DNA from: Sandaracinaceae bacterium
Lineage (GTDB): Bacteria > Myxococcota_A > Polyangia > Polyangiales > Sandaracinaceae
Length of the DNA stretch: 64,000 nt
Reading direction: 5' to 3'
Assembly: GCA_019637095.1 (NCBI GenBank)
Contig: JAHBWG010000041.1
Span: 1-64,000, forward strand
Translations under genes and position numbers: made by a program
Part shown: piece by piece, positions 35,024 to 43,404 of the stretch
Numbering within the stretch: the stretch's first letter is position 1
How the letters are laid out: every line of letters starts with the position of its first letter
The notes under the pieces: model-generated
What the model was told of the DNA's origin: nothing
The model's database searches: none
What the model saw: only the letters and a program-made list of their open reading frames with translations

Positions 35024-35803
35024 TCAGTGCACGACGATCGAGAGCTGGCCCGGCTGCGAGGCCGCGACGCGGAGCGTCCCGAGGGCCGCCTGGATGCAGC
35101 CCTCGGCCGCGCTCCCCGCCATCTCCGGGGGCAAGGCCACTTGCACGATCCCCTGCGCCGTCCAGCGCAGCGTCAGGTTGACCATGGGCTGATCCACGCA
35201 GCTCAGGATCGCCTCGCGCTGCTGCTGGAGCTGCGCCGAGAGCGCGGCGGTCTCCTGGCCCCCCTGCGCCGCCGTCGGCTCGACCGCGACGCCACCGCCG
35301 TAGCCGGGCGGGGGCGCGCCGCCGCCGCCGACCGCGCCGGTCATCCCCCAGCCGCACGCCGCGCCGTTGCACCCCATCTGGAAGGTGCCCTGGCGCCCGC
35401 AGCCGGCGGCGAGCCGCACGTTGGGCGCCTGGGTGAACTGCTGCTGGATCATCTGCGGCGCGCAGCCGAGCAGCGGCGCGGCCTGCTCGTTCAGCGTCGG
35501 GATGCGGCGCCACTGGCAGTTGCGACCTCGCCGCACACAGTGCAGCCAGTACTCCATCGGCACGGTGCAGCCCGTGACGGTGTAGACACCGGGCTCCTGC
35601 CCGATCTGCATCGGCGTCAGCTGCCCCGGGTGACAGCCGGTGTCGCGCGCGGCGAGGCGGATCAGGCTCTCCTGGTAGCGCTGACCGCGGCCCGCGTCGC
35701 GGACGACGACGGTGTGGCGGCGGCCGCACCCGAGCGCGGCGGTGACGGTGAGCGCGGCGAGGGCGATCATCGCCACCCGCCAAGCGAGGTCCTTCGTAAT
35801 CAT
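35024..35803 (-). CDS. lipoprotein with AgmX/TonB-like C-terminal domain
   Basis: The 259-residue product starts MITKDLAWRVAMIALAALTV and has a lipobox ending AALGC. The mature part has a Cys-containing N-terminal domain with three similar segments (DTGCHPGQLTPMQIGQEPGV, GCAPQMIQQQFTQAPNVRLA, FQMGCNGAACGW) and then a Gly/Pro-rich linker. The C-terminal module reads AILSCVDQPMVNLTLRWTAQ followed by GIVQVALPPEMAGSAAEGC. That module follows the AgmX/TonB-type pattern (helix with Cys, strand, Cys, strand) common in myxobacterial envelope proteins. I start at the ATG at 35803, which opens the signal; an upstream in-frame ATG would add 55 polar residues across the regulatory region. Function is unknown. 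Confidence 0.7.
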   Translation of the reverse strand: MITKDLAWRVAMIALAALTVTAALGCGRRHTVVVRDAGRGQRYQESLIRLAARDTGCHPGQLTPMQIGQEPGVYTVTGCTVPMEYWLHCVRRGRNCQWRRIPTLNEQAAPLLGCAPQMIQQQFTQAPNVRLAAGCGRQGTFQMGCNGAACGWGMTGAVGGGGAPPPGYGGGVAVEPTAAQGGQETAALSAQLQQQREAILSCVDQPMVNLTLRWTAQGIVQVALPPEMAGSAAEGCIQAALGTLRVAASQPGQLSIVVH

Positions 35804-35871
35804 CGGCGTGTGCTCCTCGGCTTCGCGCGACGGTGCGCGCACAGCGTGACCGCCCCCGAGCGAAGGTCGTG

Positions 35872-35898
35872 CCACGGATGATGAGTCTATCACCGTGG
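35872..35898. promoter_or_regulatory. imperfect inverted repeat upstream of the AgmX-like lipoprotein
   Basis: CCACGGATGAT (35872-35882) and ATCACCGTGG (35889-35898) pair over ten positions with one bulged A and a 6-base loop. It is the AT-richest point between the lipoprotein start and the epimerase stop, about 70 bp before the lipoprotein start. It could be an operator or a terminator for the epimerase transcript. The evidence is symmetry alone. Confidence 0.35.
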
Positions 35899-35968
35899 TG
35901 TCAGAGGGGGGAGATCGTGGCTCGCCGGGCGTATCCGCGCGTTTCCGATCGTGAACGCGCGGTCGCAC

Positions 35969-36889
35969 TCAGGCGCGGCGGCGGGGCACCGCGCGCAGGG
36001 TGCTTACGAGCCCGTGCCGCGGGGCGAACCCGGTCGCCTCGCGGAAGCGAGCGCCATCGACGGTGCAAGGATACTTGAGGTACTCGATGGCCCCCGCCGG
36101 GATCTCGGGGAAGCCGAGCCGCCCGCGCAGGACCGCGATGAGGGTCTCCGGGAGCGGCACCGCGCTCGCGCCCGCCTCCTCGATCATCACCGAGAGCGGC
36201 ACCTCGCCGGGACCGGTGACGTTGAACACGCCGTGGACGCCGGGCGTGAGCGCGTGCTCGAACGCGAGGCCGAGGTCGTCCTCGTGCAGCACTTGCTGCA
36301 TCGGGTCGTAGCCGAGCACCGTGAACACACGCCCGCGGCCGAGGTAGCGGTTGAGGAGCGTCTGCACGGACGGCCCGAGCACGTTCACCGGCCGCAGCAG
36401 CACCGTCTCGACCTCGGGGTGCCGCCAGAGCATCTGCGTCGCGTAGAGATCGGCGGCGACGAGGTCGCTCATCTCGGGGAACGTGCGCGCCGCGGACGGC
36501 GGGTGCTCCTCGGTCACGAACTGCGGCTGATCGGGGAGCGCGCCGTACACCGTCGCGCGGCTCGAGAAGATCATCTTCTTCACGCCGAGCCGCCGCCCGA
36601 CGTCGAACACCTTCGCGCTGCCCTCGAAGTTGATGCGGTGACGCTCCGCCGCGCCGCGCCCGAAGCGGCGCACCATCGCGAGGTGCACGATCGCGCGGGG
36701 GCGCACGCGGCGCACGAGATCCTCGAACCCGCGCTTCTGCACGTCGAGCCGGTGGAGCACGACCCCGGAGCGCAGGCCCTCGTTCGCGTGCAGGTCGACC
36801 GCGTGCACGGTGTGGCCCCGCTCGGCGAGCCAGCGCACCGCGACCCGGCCGAACGAGCCCGACGCCCCGGTCACGACGACGTCGCTCAA
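35969..36889 (-). CDS. NAD-dependent epimerase/dehydratase-like protein with altered active site
   Basis: The 306-residue extended-SDR protein starts at TTG (MSDVVVTGASGSFGRVAV) and has an intact nucleotide motif GASGSFG. The family's IVHLAMVRRFGRG strand, KKMIFSSRATVYG and LLRPVNVLGPSV segments follow. Where the catalytic YxxxK should lie it reads FPEMSDLVAADLYATQMLWR, with no Tyr-x3-Lys. Oxidoreduction of a sugar nucleotide is therefore doubtful; it may be a binding or regulatory relative or use another mechanism. The TTG start overlaps the upstream acyltransferase stop (TTGA), which fixes the start and indicates coupling. The acyltransferase neighbour suggests a lipid-related role. Confidence 0.75.
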   Translation of the reverse strand: MSDVVVTGASGSFGRVAVRWLAERGHTVHAVDLHANEGLRSGVVLHRLDVQKRGFEDLVRRVRPRAIVHLAMVRRFGRGAAERHRINFEGSAKVFDVGRRLGVKKMIFSSRATVYGALPDQPQFVTEEHPPSAARTFPEMSDLVAADLYATQMLWRHPEVETVLLRPVNVLGPSVQTLLNRYLGRGRVFTVLGYDPMQQVLHEDDLGLAFEHALTPGVHGVFNVTGPGEVPLSVMIEEAGASAVPLPETLIAVLRGRLGFPEIPAGAIEYLKYPCTVDGARFREATGFAPRHGLVSTLRAVPRRRA

Positions 36890-37731
36890 AGGAACACCCC
36901 GCGGCGCTCGGCGAGCCCGCGCGCGATCAGCTCGGAGACGGCGTGCTCGACGCGGCGCACCTCGGGCAGGATCACCTCGTCCTCCTCGTCGCCCGAGCCC
37001 TCGACGCGGATCGGCGCGCCGAAGTGGATGTGCACCTTCACGGGCGCGGGCAGCGGCAGACCCCACGGCACGAGCGGCAGGTACGGCAGGCCGAGCACCT
37101 TCGCGAGCGGCTCGCCGCGCGAGAGGCTCGGGCACATCTCCTCGCCGCCGATGAACGCGAACGGCACGATCGGCGCGCCCGTGCGCATCGCGAGGCGCAA
37201 GAAGCCTTGCGAGAAGCCGAGCACGCGGTAGCGGTCGGCCCAGACGCGCCCGCCGCCGCGCGCGCCCTCCGGGAACACGAGGACGAGCGCCTCCTCCTCG
37301 ACGAGCAGCCGCTCCGCGTTCTCCTGGATCCCCGTGAGCTGCCCCATGCGCGTCATGAGCGTGCCGACGACGGGCGTCTCGATGAAGAAGCGCTCGATCA
37401 TCGCGCGGGTCATGCGCGGCGGCTCCTTGTCGAAGAAGAGCGCGCTCGACACGAGCATGCCGTCGTACGCGAGCTGGCCCGAGTGGTTGCCGACGAGCAG
37501 GGCGCGCCCGCCCTCGGGCACGTGCGCGAGGCCGTGCGCCTCGACGCGGAAGTACGTCTCGTGGAACCAGCGCAGGAGCGCGAGCGTGCGGAGCTGGTCG
37601 TCGCGCGAGGCGCCCCAGCGATCGTAGCCGTAGGCGTTGAGCGGAACGCGCAGCCGCGCGTAGCGCTCGCGCAGCGACTCGTCGACCATCCGGTCCAGCG
37701 CGCGCCGGAGCGGCCGCGTCCACGTGCCCAT
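36886..37731 (-). CDS. PlsC-type acyltransferase
   Basis: The 281-residue protein is a glycerophospholipid-type acyltransferase. Its motif I reads VGNHSGQLAYDGML, the spaced variant seen in a subgroup of LPLAT proteins, and motif III reads LVFPEGARGGGR with the EGxR. Also present are FIETPVVGTLMTRMG and APIVPFAFIGGEEM, typical of this group. It would transfer an acyl chain to a lysophospholipid or a related alcohol at the inner membrane; no transmembrane helix is obvious, so it is probably peripheral. ATG at 37731 is chosen because upstream sequence is Arg-rich shadow. It is coupled to the epimerase-like gene and divergent from the dioxygenase gene. Confidence 0.85.
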   Translation of the reverse strand: MGTWTRPLRRALDRMVDESLRERYARLRVPLNAYGYDRWGASRDDQLRTLALLRWFHETYFRVEAHGLAHVPEGGRALLVGNHSGQLAYDGMLVSSALFFDKEPPRMTRAMIERFFIETPVVGTLMTRMGQLTGIQENAERLLVEEEALVLVFPEGARGGGRVWADRYRVLGFSQGFLRLAMRTGAPIVPFAFIGGEEMCPSLSRGEPLAKVLGLPYLPLVPWGLPLPAPVKVHIHFGAPIRVEGSGDEEDEVILPEVRRVEHAVSELIARGLAERRGVFL

Positions 37732-37827
37732 CGCGCCGACTATAGAGCACCGCGGCGCGGGCTCGCGGCAAGAACTCACACCCCGCGCTCGACAGGGCGG
37801 CGCGACAGCCCGCAGAGTGCGCACGCG

Positions 37828-38943
37828 ATGACGAGGAAGCCCACCGCGTACTGGGACTACATCCGCGTCGAGGAGCTCCTCGACCTGCAGGCGGGGATCG
37901 CCCCCGACGACTCCAGCCTCTCGAACGACGAGGTGCTCTTCATCACGATCCATCAGATCGACGAGCTCTGGTTCAAGCTCGCGCTGCGCGAGCTCGCCTC
38001 GGTGCGCGACCTGTTCGCGCGCGAGCGGGTGCCCGAGCAGTCGCTCTCGAGCGCGGTGCGAGGGCTCCGGCGCATCGCGACGCTCTTCGCGCACGCGTCG
38101 GCGCACTTCGAGCTGATGGAGACGATGACGACGCGCGACTACCTCGCGTTCCGCGACAAGCTCAGCCCGGCGAGCGGCTTCCAGTCCGCGCAGCTGCGCG
38201 AGATCGAGATCCTGCTCGGCCTCGAGGACTCGATGCGCATCCCGCTCGGGCACGAGGGGAGCTACCTGACGGCGCTGCGCCACGCCGACGGCAGCGAGTC
38301 GCCGGCCTCGCGGCGCGTGCAGAAGCGGCTCGTGGACCGGCCGACCTTGGCCGAAGCGGTGCGCGCGTGGCTCTACCGGACCCCGATCGACGGCTCGAGC
38401 CCCGAGAGCGACGACGACGACGCGACGGTCCTCGCGTTCGTCGACGCGTACGTCGCGGCGTACCGCGTCGAGGCCGACCACGCGCGCCGGCTCGCCGAGC
38501 ACGACGCGCTGACGCCGGCGGACGCCGCGCGGCTCGCCGAGCGCTACGCCCAGGCGGCCGAGGCGACCGCCGCGTTCCTGCGCGCCGAGGACGCGCCGCC
38601 CGAGGAGCGCGCGCGCGTGCGCCGGATCCGCGCCGCGCTCGTGCTCATCGAGGGCTACCGCGAGCTCCCGCTCCTCGCGTGGCCGCGAGAGGTCGTCGAC
38701 TCGATCGTCGCGCTCGAGCAGGCGTTCGTGATCTTCCGCCAGCGCCACGCCCGCATGGTGGAGCGGATCATCGGCCGCCGCATCGGCACCGGCGGCTCGG
38801 CCGGCGTCGACTACCTCGACCAGACCGCCCTGCGCTACCGCGTCTTCCACGACGTGTGGGCGGTGCGCACCCTCCAGATCCGCAAGGCGGCGCTGCCGCC
38901 GCTCGCGAACGAGCACGCCTACGGCCTCTCCGTCGGCGATTGA
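37828..38943 (+). CDS. kynA: tryptophan 2,3-dioxygenase
   Basis: This heme enzyme opens the indole ring of L-tryptophan to N-formylkynurenine, the first step of kynurenine catabolism. The 371-residue product shows the family's N-terminal AYWDYIRVEELLDLQ, FITIHQIDELWFKLALREL (substrate-contact His), FRDKLSPASGFQSAQLRE with the carboxylate-binding Arg, the proximal heme His in FRQRHARMVERIIG and the GTGGSAGVDYLDQT loop. It is longer than typical bacterial TDO (about 280) because of an Asp/Glu-rich insertion around residues 190-200 and added helices after it. No other kynurenine-pathway gene is adjacent. Confidence 0.9.
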   Translation: MTRKPTAYWDYIRVEELLDLQAGIAPDDSSLSNDEVLFITIHQIDELWFKLALRELASVRDLFARERVPEQSLSSAVRGLRRIATLFAHASAHFELMETMTTRDYLAFRDKLSPASGFQSAQLREIEILLGLEDSMRIPLGHEGSYLTALRHADGSESPASRRVQKRLVDRPTLAEAVRAWLYRTPIDGSSPESDDDDATVLAFVDAYVAAYRVEADHARRLAEHDALTPADAARLAERYAQAAEATAAFLRAEDAPPEERARVRRIRAALVLIEGYRELPLLAWPREVVDSIVALEQAFVIFRQRHARMVERIIGRRIGTGGSAGVDYLDQTALRYRVFHDVWAVRTLQIRKAALPPLANEHAYGLSVGD

Positions 38944-39048
38944 AGGTCACGTCGGAAGGCCTCGAGCGGATGTCCGGCGTCGAGGCGGATGAGTGGTTCC
39001 CACGCGGCCCCTAACGTGTAGGCTAGGCACCCTCTCGGGAGGCTGGGG

Positions 39049-40305
39049 ATGACGGTCGTCGCGGTGGTAGGCGCCCAGTGGGGCGATGAAGGCAAGGGGA
39101 AGATCGTCGAGGCGATCGCGCCGAAGGCGGCCCTCGTGGTGTCGTACGCCGGCGGCTACAGCCCGGGCTCGACCCTCGTCGTCGAGGGGGAGCGCTTCGT
39201 GCTGCACGTGGTGCCGGCGGGCGCGCTGCGCTCGGGGAGAGCGTGCCTGCTCGCGCAAGGGATGGCGCTCGACCCTCGCCTGGTGCTCGACGAGCTCGCG
39301 ATCCTCGAGCAGCACGGCGCGCTCGCCGCGCCGCTCGAGATCGATCAGCGCGCGCAAGTCGTCCTGCCCCACCACGTGCTGCTCGACGCCTTGCGCGACG
39401 AGTCCGAGGGCGCGAGCGGCTCGCCGCGACGCGGGGTCGGGCCCGCCTACATGGACGCGGTCGCGCGGCGCGGCGTGCGGATGGGCGACCTCTTGACCGG
39501 GGACGGGCTCGCCCAGCGCATCGAGGCGAGCATCGAGGCGAGCGCGCACGCGCTGCGCGAGCTCGGCGGCGAGGTGCCCGACCCGAAGGCCGTGCACGAC
39601 GAGTACGTCGCGGCCGGCGAGAAGCTCCGCGCGCGGATCGTCGACGGCTCGCGCCGCATCACCGACCTCACCGCCGAGGGCGGGACGGTGGTGCTCGAGG
39701 GCCCCTTCGGCACGATGGTCGACGTGACGCACGGCTACTACCCGTTCGTCGTCGGCTCCTCCACGGTGGCGGGCGGCGCCTGCGTCGGCACCGGCATCTC
39801 GCCTCGGAGCGTGGACAAGGTCATCGGCGTCGCGAAGGCGTACATCACGCGGCCGGGCCTGGGCCCCCTTCCGTCCGAGGTCACCGGCGACCTCGCGACG
39901 CACCTGCAGGACCGCGGCGGCGAGCTGAGCCCGACGTCCGCGCGTCCGCGCCGCTGCGGCATGTTCGACGTGCCGGTCCTGCGGTACGCCGCGCGCGTCA
40001 ACGGCTTCGACGAGGTCGCGCTCACCAAGCTCGACGTCCTGACCGGCCTCGACGAGATCCCCGTCTGCGTCGGCTACGAGCTCGACGGCGACGTCCGCGA
40101 CGAGCCGCCCTTCGAAGGGCAGTCCCGCATGCAGCCGCTCACCGAGATGCTCGCCGGCTGGCGCGAGTCGCTCGCCGACTGCCGCACCTACGCGGAGCTC
40201 CCGGCGAACGCGCGCGCCTACGTCGAGTTCATCGAGCGCAACGCCGGCGTCCACATCACGCGCATCGGCGTCGGCCCGGACCGCGCACAGACCATCACCC
40301 GCTGA
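39049..40305 (+). CDS. adenylosuccinate synthetase paralogue with substituted active site
   Basis: Adenylosuccinate synthetase joins IMP and aspartate using GTP. This 418-residue protein keeps the family length, the P-loop GAQWGDEGKGKIVEA with Asp13, and the distal LTKLDVLTGLDE and GVGPDRAQTI. Several catalytic loops differ from canonical PurA. The NAGHT segment bearing the general acid His41 is SPGST here, with Ser at exactly position 41; GTTGRGIGPAY reads GSPRRGVGPAYM; the FEGAQGTLLD loop is LEGPFGTMVD; and RRCGWFD is RRCGMFD. It is therefore either a PurA paralogue with another or lost activity, or an unusually divergent enzyme. A GGGAGGCTGGGG segment precedes the ATG. It is followed by a VOC protein and a sigma-54 activator. 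Confidence 0.85.
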   Translation: MTVVAVVGAQWGDEGKGKIVEAIAPKAALVVSYAGGYSPGSTLVVEGERFVLHVVPAGALRSGRACLLAQGMALDPRLVLDELAILEQHGALAAPLEIDQRAQVVLPHHVLLDALRDESEGASGSPRRGVGPAYMDAVARRGVRMGDLLTGDGLAQRIEASIEASAHALRELGGEVPDPKAVHDEYVAAGEKLRARIVDGSRRITDLTAEGGTVVLEGPFGTMVDVTHGYYPFVVGSSTVAGGACVGTGISPRSVDKVIGVAKAYITRPGLGPLPSEVTGDLATHLQDRGGELSPTSARPRRCGMFDVPVLRYAARVNGFDEVALTKLDVLTGLDEIPVCVGYELDGDVRDEPPFEGQSRMQPLTEMLAGWRESLADCRTYAELPANARAYVEFIERNAGVHITRIGVGPDRAQTITR

Positions 40306-40332
40306 GGAGCGCCTGAGGTACACTCAGCCTCG

Positions 40333-40707
40333 ATGAGCATCGCCCGCCGTTCCGGTGAGCTCGTGTTGCTTCCGGTGCTCGACCCCAATCGCGCTGCGCC
40401 GTTCTACGAGCAGCTCGGCTTCCGCGTGACCAGCGAAGATCCCGAGGAGGTCGTGCTCGAGAAGCCCGGCATGCAGCTCGTGCTCGAGCGCGTCGACGTG
40501 CTCGAGCGCGACGACGGCCGGCCGCGCATCGAGATCATGGTCGACATCGACGTGCTCGACCGGATCTGGCGCGGCGACTCGCGCGACGAGCCGACCCTGC
40601 CGGGGCCGACCCTCGCGCCGGAGGGCGTGTTCGAGTATCGCGCGCGTGATCCGTCGGGCAACCGCGTGCGGATCACCGCGCCGCTGCCCGAGCCCGACGT
40701 GCCGTGA
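40333..40707 (+). CDS. single-domain VOC superfamily protein
   Basis: The 124-residue protein has the glyoxalase/bleomycin-resistance fold pattern: LVLLPVLDPNRAAPFYEQLG (first beta-alpha with Phe-Tyr), GMQLVLERVDVL and FEYRARDPSGNRVRITAP (the DPxGN strand). These proteins bind metals, antibiotics or small metabolites. The family tells little about the substrate. Its stop overlaps the next gene's GTG by 4 bp, so it is translated together with the sigma-54 activator and might serve as its sensor subunit or target, though that is inference. It begins 27 bp after the PurA-like gene. Confidence 0.8.
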   Translation: MSIARRSGELVLLPVLDPNRAAPFYEQLGFRVTSEDPEEVVLEKPGMQLVLERVDVLERDDGRPRIEIMVDIDVLDRIWRGDSRDEPTLPGPTLAPEGVFEYRARDPSGNRVRITAPLPEPDVP

Positions 40708-43385
40708 TCGACGAGCTCGAGAGCGATCGTCCGCTGGCCGAACGCCTCGAGGTCGCCCGCGCGGAGCCGCCGAGCCCGGAGGCCGCCCTGCGCATCGCCC
40801 TCTGCGCGGCGCTCGCGATGCGTACGCAGGAGGCCGCGTCCGCGCTGCGCGCCGCGGCGGACGGCGCGAGCCCGGAGCGCCACGCCGCGGTCGCGACGCT
40901 CGTGGCGCTCTGGTCGGGGGACCCGCGCCGCGCGCTCGTCGCCGCGGAGCGCGCGCCCGATCACCCGGACGCGCGCGCGCTCGCCGCCGAGGCGCTGCGG
41001 CTCGAGGGCGACCACGGCGGCGCGCGCGAACGCGTCGAGGGCCTCCTGGAGGTCCACCCGTTCGCGCGCCTGGTCGCCGCGCACACGCACGTGGACGACG
41101 AGCCCGCGCGCACGCTCGCGATGCTCGCCGGCGTCGAGCGCGGGGGCGTGCTCGGCGCGCGCGCCCGGCGGATCCGCGCGCGCGCGTGGCTGGCCCACGA
41201 TCCGCCCGAGCCGCTCCGCGCGCGCGACGAGCTGAGCGCCGGGGTGTGGCGGCTCGCGCGCCTCGGCGCGCCGGACGAGCTCGGCCGCGCGTACCTCCTC
41301 ATGGCCGAGGTCGAGGGCCTCATCGAAGGTGGCGCCGGAGGCAGCCGCGCCGCGTCCTGGCTGGCGCGCGCGCACCCGCTGCTGACGCGCACCGGGACGA
41401 GCTTCGATCAGGCGCTCTTGCGCAGCGCGTTCCGCCGCTTCGGGCGGCGCGCGATCGACCGCCTCGTCGACCGCGACCTCGAGCGCCCGATCGAGGGGTT
41501 CCGGCGCGTCGGCGCGCGCGCGACGGACCTCTCGCGCGCGGCCGAGGAGGCGCACTCGGACGAGGCCGCGCGACGACGGCTCGAGCAGGACCTGCGCGAC
41601 GCCCTCGCCGACCTCACCGATCAGGGCGAGTCGCTCATCGCCGCGCTCGAGGGCGCGCTCGTCGACAAGGAGCGCACGGGGAGGCTCGTCGACGTGGTCC
41701 GCGGCCTGTTCCTGCTCGCCCACGAGGGGACGCTCGATCACGAGATCCCGCGCCTCGTGCTGTCGCTCGGCGGCGAGTCGGCGACGCTCGGGCTCGCCAG
41801 CGGATCCGGCTGGTCGGTGGTCTCCGAGGCGGGGTCTCGCCCGCCCGAGCTCGGCGCCCTCGGCACCGCGCTCACGAGCGCGCTCGCCGACGGCTCGGCG
41901 CGGGTGCTCGGGACGGACGACCGGGTGTTCGGCGTCGTGCCGATCCGGGCAGGCGACGCCGAGCGCGTGCTCGTGCTGCGCGGCGTCGGGCGCGGCGGCC
42001 GCGCCGCGGAGGTCGAGCGGCTGCAGGTCGTCGCCTCCGTCGCGAGCGCGGCCTACGAGCAGGCGCGCAGCGCCGAGCAGCTCCGTCTGGCCGCCGCGCG
42101 GGACGCGGCCACGCTCGAGGCGATCCGCGACGCGATCGTCACGCTCGACCGTCGCGGCCGGGTGCGCGCCATCAACGGCGCGGGCGCCGCGCTCCTCGCG
42201 GTGCCGGCCGCGGACGCGATCGGCCGGCCGCTCGGCGAGCTGCCCGGGCTGGCCCCGCTCGCGGAAGCGGCGGAGCGCGCGGTCGACGACGAGACCATCT
42301 CGCTGCGACACGTCGACGTGCTCGCGCGCGCGCGCAAGTTCGAGGACGGCGTCGTCCTGACCATCCAGGAGCTCGGGCGCGCGCGGCAGCTCGCGCACAA
42401 GCTCGTCGGCTCGAGCGCGCGCTTCACGTTCGAGGACCTCGTCGGCAAGGACTCCATGTTCCTCGACGCGGTCGCGGACGCGCGGCGCGTGGCGGTGGCC
42501 GACGTCCCCATCCTGATCACCGGCGAGAGCGGGACGGGCAAGGAGCTGCTCGCGCAGGCGATCCACAACGCGTCGCCGCGCGCCGCGCACCCGTTCGTGG
42601 GCGTGAACGTGGCGGCGATCCCGCGCGAGCTGCTCGAGAGCGAGCTCTTCGGCTACGAGAGCGGCGCGTTCACGGGCGCGCGGGCGGGCGGCCACGCGGG
42701 GCGCTTCGAGCTCGCCGGCCGGGGGACGATCCTGCTCGACGAGATCGGCGACATGCCGTTCGACATGCAAGCGAAGTTGCTCCGCGTGCTCCAGGAGCGC
42801 AGCGTCATGCGGCTCGGCGGCACGCGGGTGGTCCCCGTGAACGCGCGGGTCATCGCGACGACGCACCGCGACCTCGAGCGCTCCGTCGAGGACGGCACGT
42901 TCCGCCTCGATCTCTTCTACCGCCTGCGCGTCGTGCACCTGCGGCTGCCCGCGCTGCGCGAGCGGCCCTCCGACATCGCGCTGCTCGTCGAGCACCACTT
43001 GGCCCGGCACGCGGAGCGCGCCGGCCGCGCGCCGCTGCGCCTGGGCTCGCGCGTGCTCGCGGAGCTCGAGCGCTACCGCTGGCCGGGGAACGTGCGCGAG
43101 CTCGCCAACCTGGTCGAGGGGATCGCGAGCCTCACGCCGATCGACGCCGAAGAGATCACCGAAGTGCCGCAGGTGCTGCGCCGGATGAGCTCACGCCCCG
43201 CGCCGCCGCGGTCCGTCGGGCCACCGGCGCCGAGCGCGGTCGAGCCGCTCGACGAGGTCGAGCGGCGCGCGGTGGCGCAGGCGCTCGCCGCGTTCGACGG
43301 CAACGTGCTGCAGGCCGCCAAGGCGCTCGGCATCGCGCGCGGCACGCTGTACCGCAAGATGGAGCGCTACGGCCTCAAGGAGTGA
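40704..43385 (+). CDS. sigma-54-dependent transcriptional activator with helical, GAF-like and PAS-like input domains
   Basis: This 893-residue bacterial enhancer-binding protein activates RNA polymerase containing sigma-54. The N-terminal 270 residues are an Ala/Arg-rich helical, TPR-like region. A GAF-like part lies around 335-460 and a PAS-like part around 470-540 (AIRDAIVTLDRRGRVRAING). The AAA+ domain has Walker A GESGTGKE (about 608-615), the sigma-54-contacting GAFTGA loop (about 654-659), Walker B TILLDEIGDM and the sensor region LDLFYRLRVVHLRLPALRER. A Fis-type HTH closes the protein (LQAAKALGIARGTLYRKME). There is no response-regulator receiver domain, so signals are probably sensed by the N-terminal part or a partner. 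The GTG start overlaps the VOC gene. Confidence 0.92.
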   Translation: MIDELESDRPLAERLEVARAEPPSPEAALRIALCAALAMRTQEAASALRAAADGASPERHAAVATLVALWSGDPRRALVAAERAPDHPDARALAAEALRLEGDHGGARERVEGLLEVHPFARLVAAHTHVDDEPARTLAMLAGVERGGVLGARARRIRARAWLAHDPPEPLRARDELSAGVWRLARLGAPDELGRAYLLMAEVEGLIEGGAGGSRAASWLARAHPLLTRTGTSFDQALLRSAFRRFGRRAIDRLVDRDLERPIEGFRRVGARATDLSRAAEEAHSDEAARRRLEQDLRDALADLTDQGESLIAALEGALVDKERTGRLVDVVRGLFLLAHEGTLDHEIPRLVLSLGGESATLGLASGSGWSVVSEAGSRPPELGALGTALTSALADGSARVLGTDDRVFGVVPIRAGDAERVLVLRGVGRGGRAAEVERLQVVASVASAAYEQARSAEQLRLAAARDAATLEAIRDAIVTLDRRGRVRAINGAGAALLAVPAADAIGRPLGELPGLAPLAEAAERAVDDETISLRHVDVLARARKFEDGVVLTIQELGRARQLAHKLVGSSARFTFEDLVGKDSMFLDAVADARRVAVADVPILITGESGTGKELLAQAIHNASPRAAHPFVGVNVAAIPRELLESELFGYESGAFTGARAGGHAGRFELAGRGTILLDEIGDMPFDMQAKLLRVLQERSVMRLGGTRVVPVNARVIATTHRDLERSVEDGTFRLDLFYRLRVVHLRLPALRERPSDIALLVEHHLARHAERAGRAPLRLGSRVLAELERYRWPGNVRELANLVEGIASLTPIDAEEITEVPQVLRRMSSRPAPPRSVGPPAPSAVEPLDEVERRAVAQALAAFDGNVLQAAKALGIARGTLYRKMERYGLKE

Positions 43386-43404
43386 TTCGCGCGTCGCCTC
43401 GGGC

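Noticed and set aside
39049-40305. Phage-type PurZ (2-aminoadenine synthesis) instead of a PurA paralogue
   Set aside because: PurZ proteins change the Asp13 region, which is intact here; the differences lie in the His41 and IMP loops, and no phage genes are nearby.
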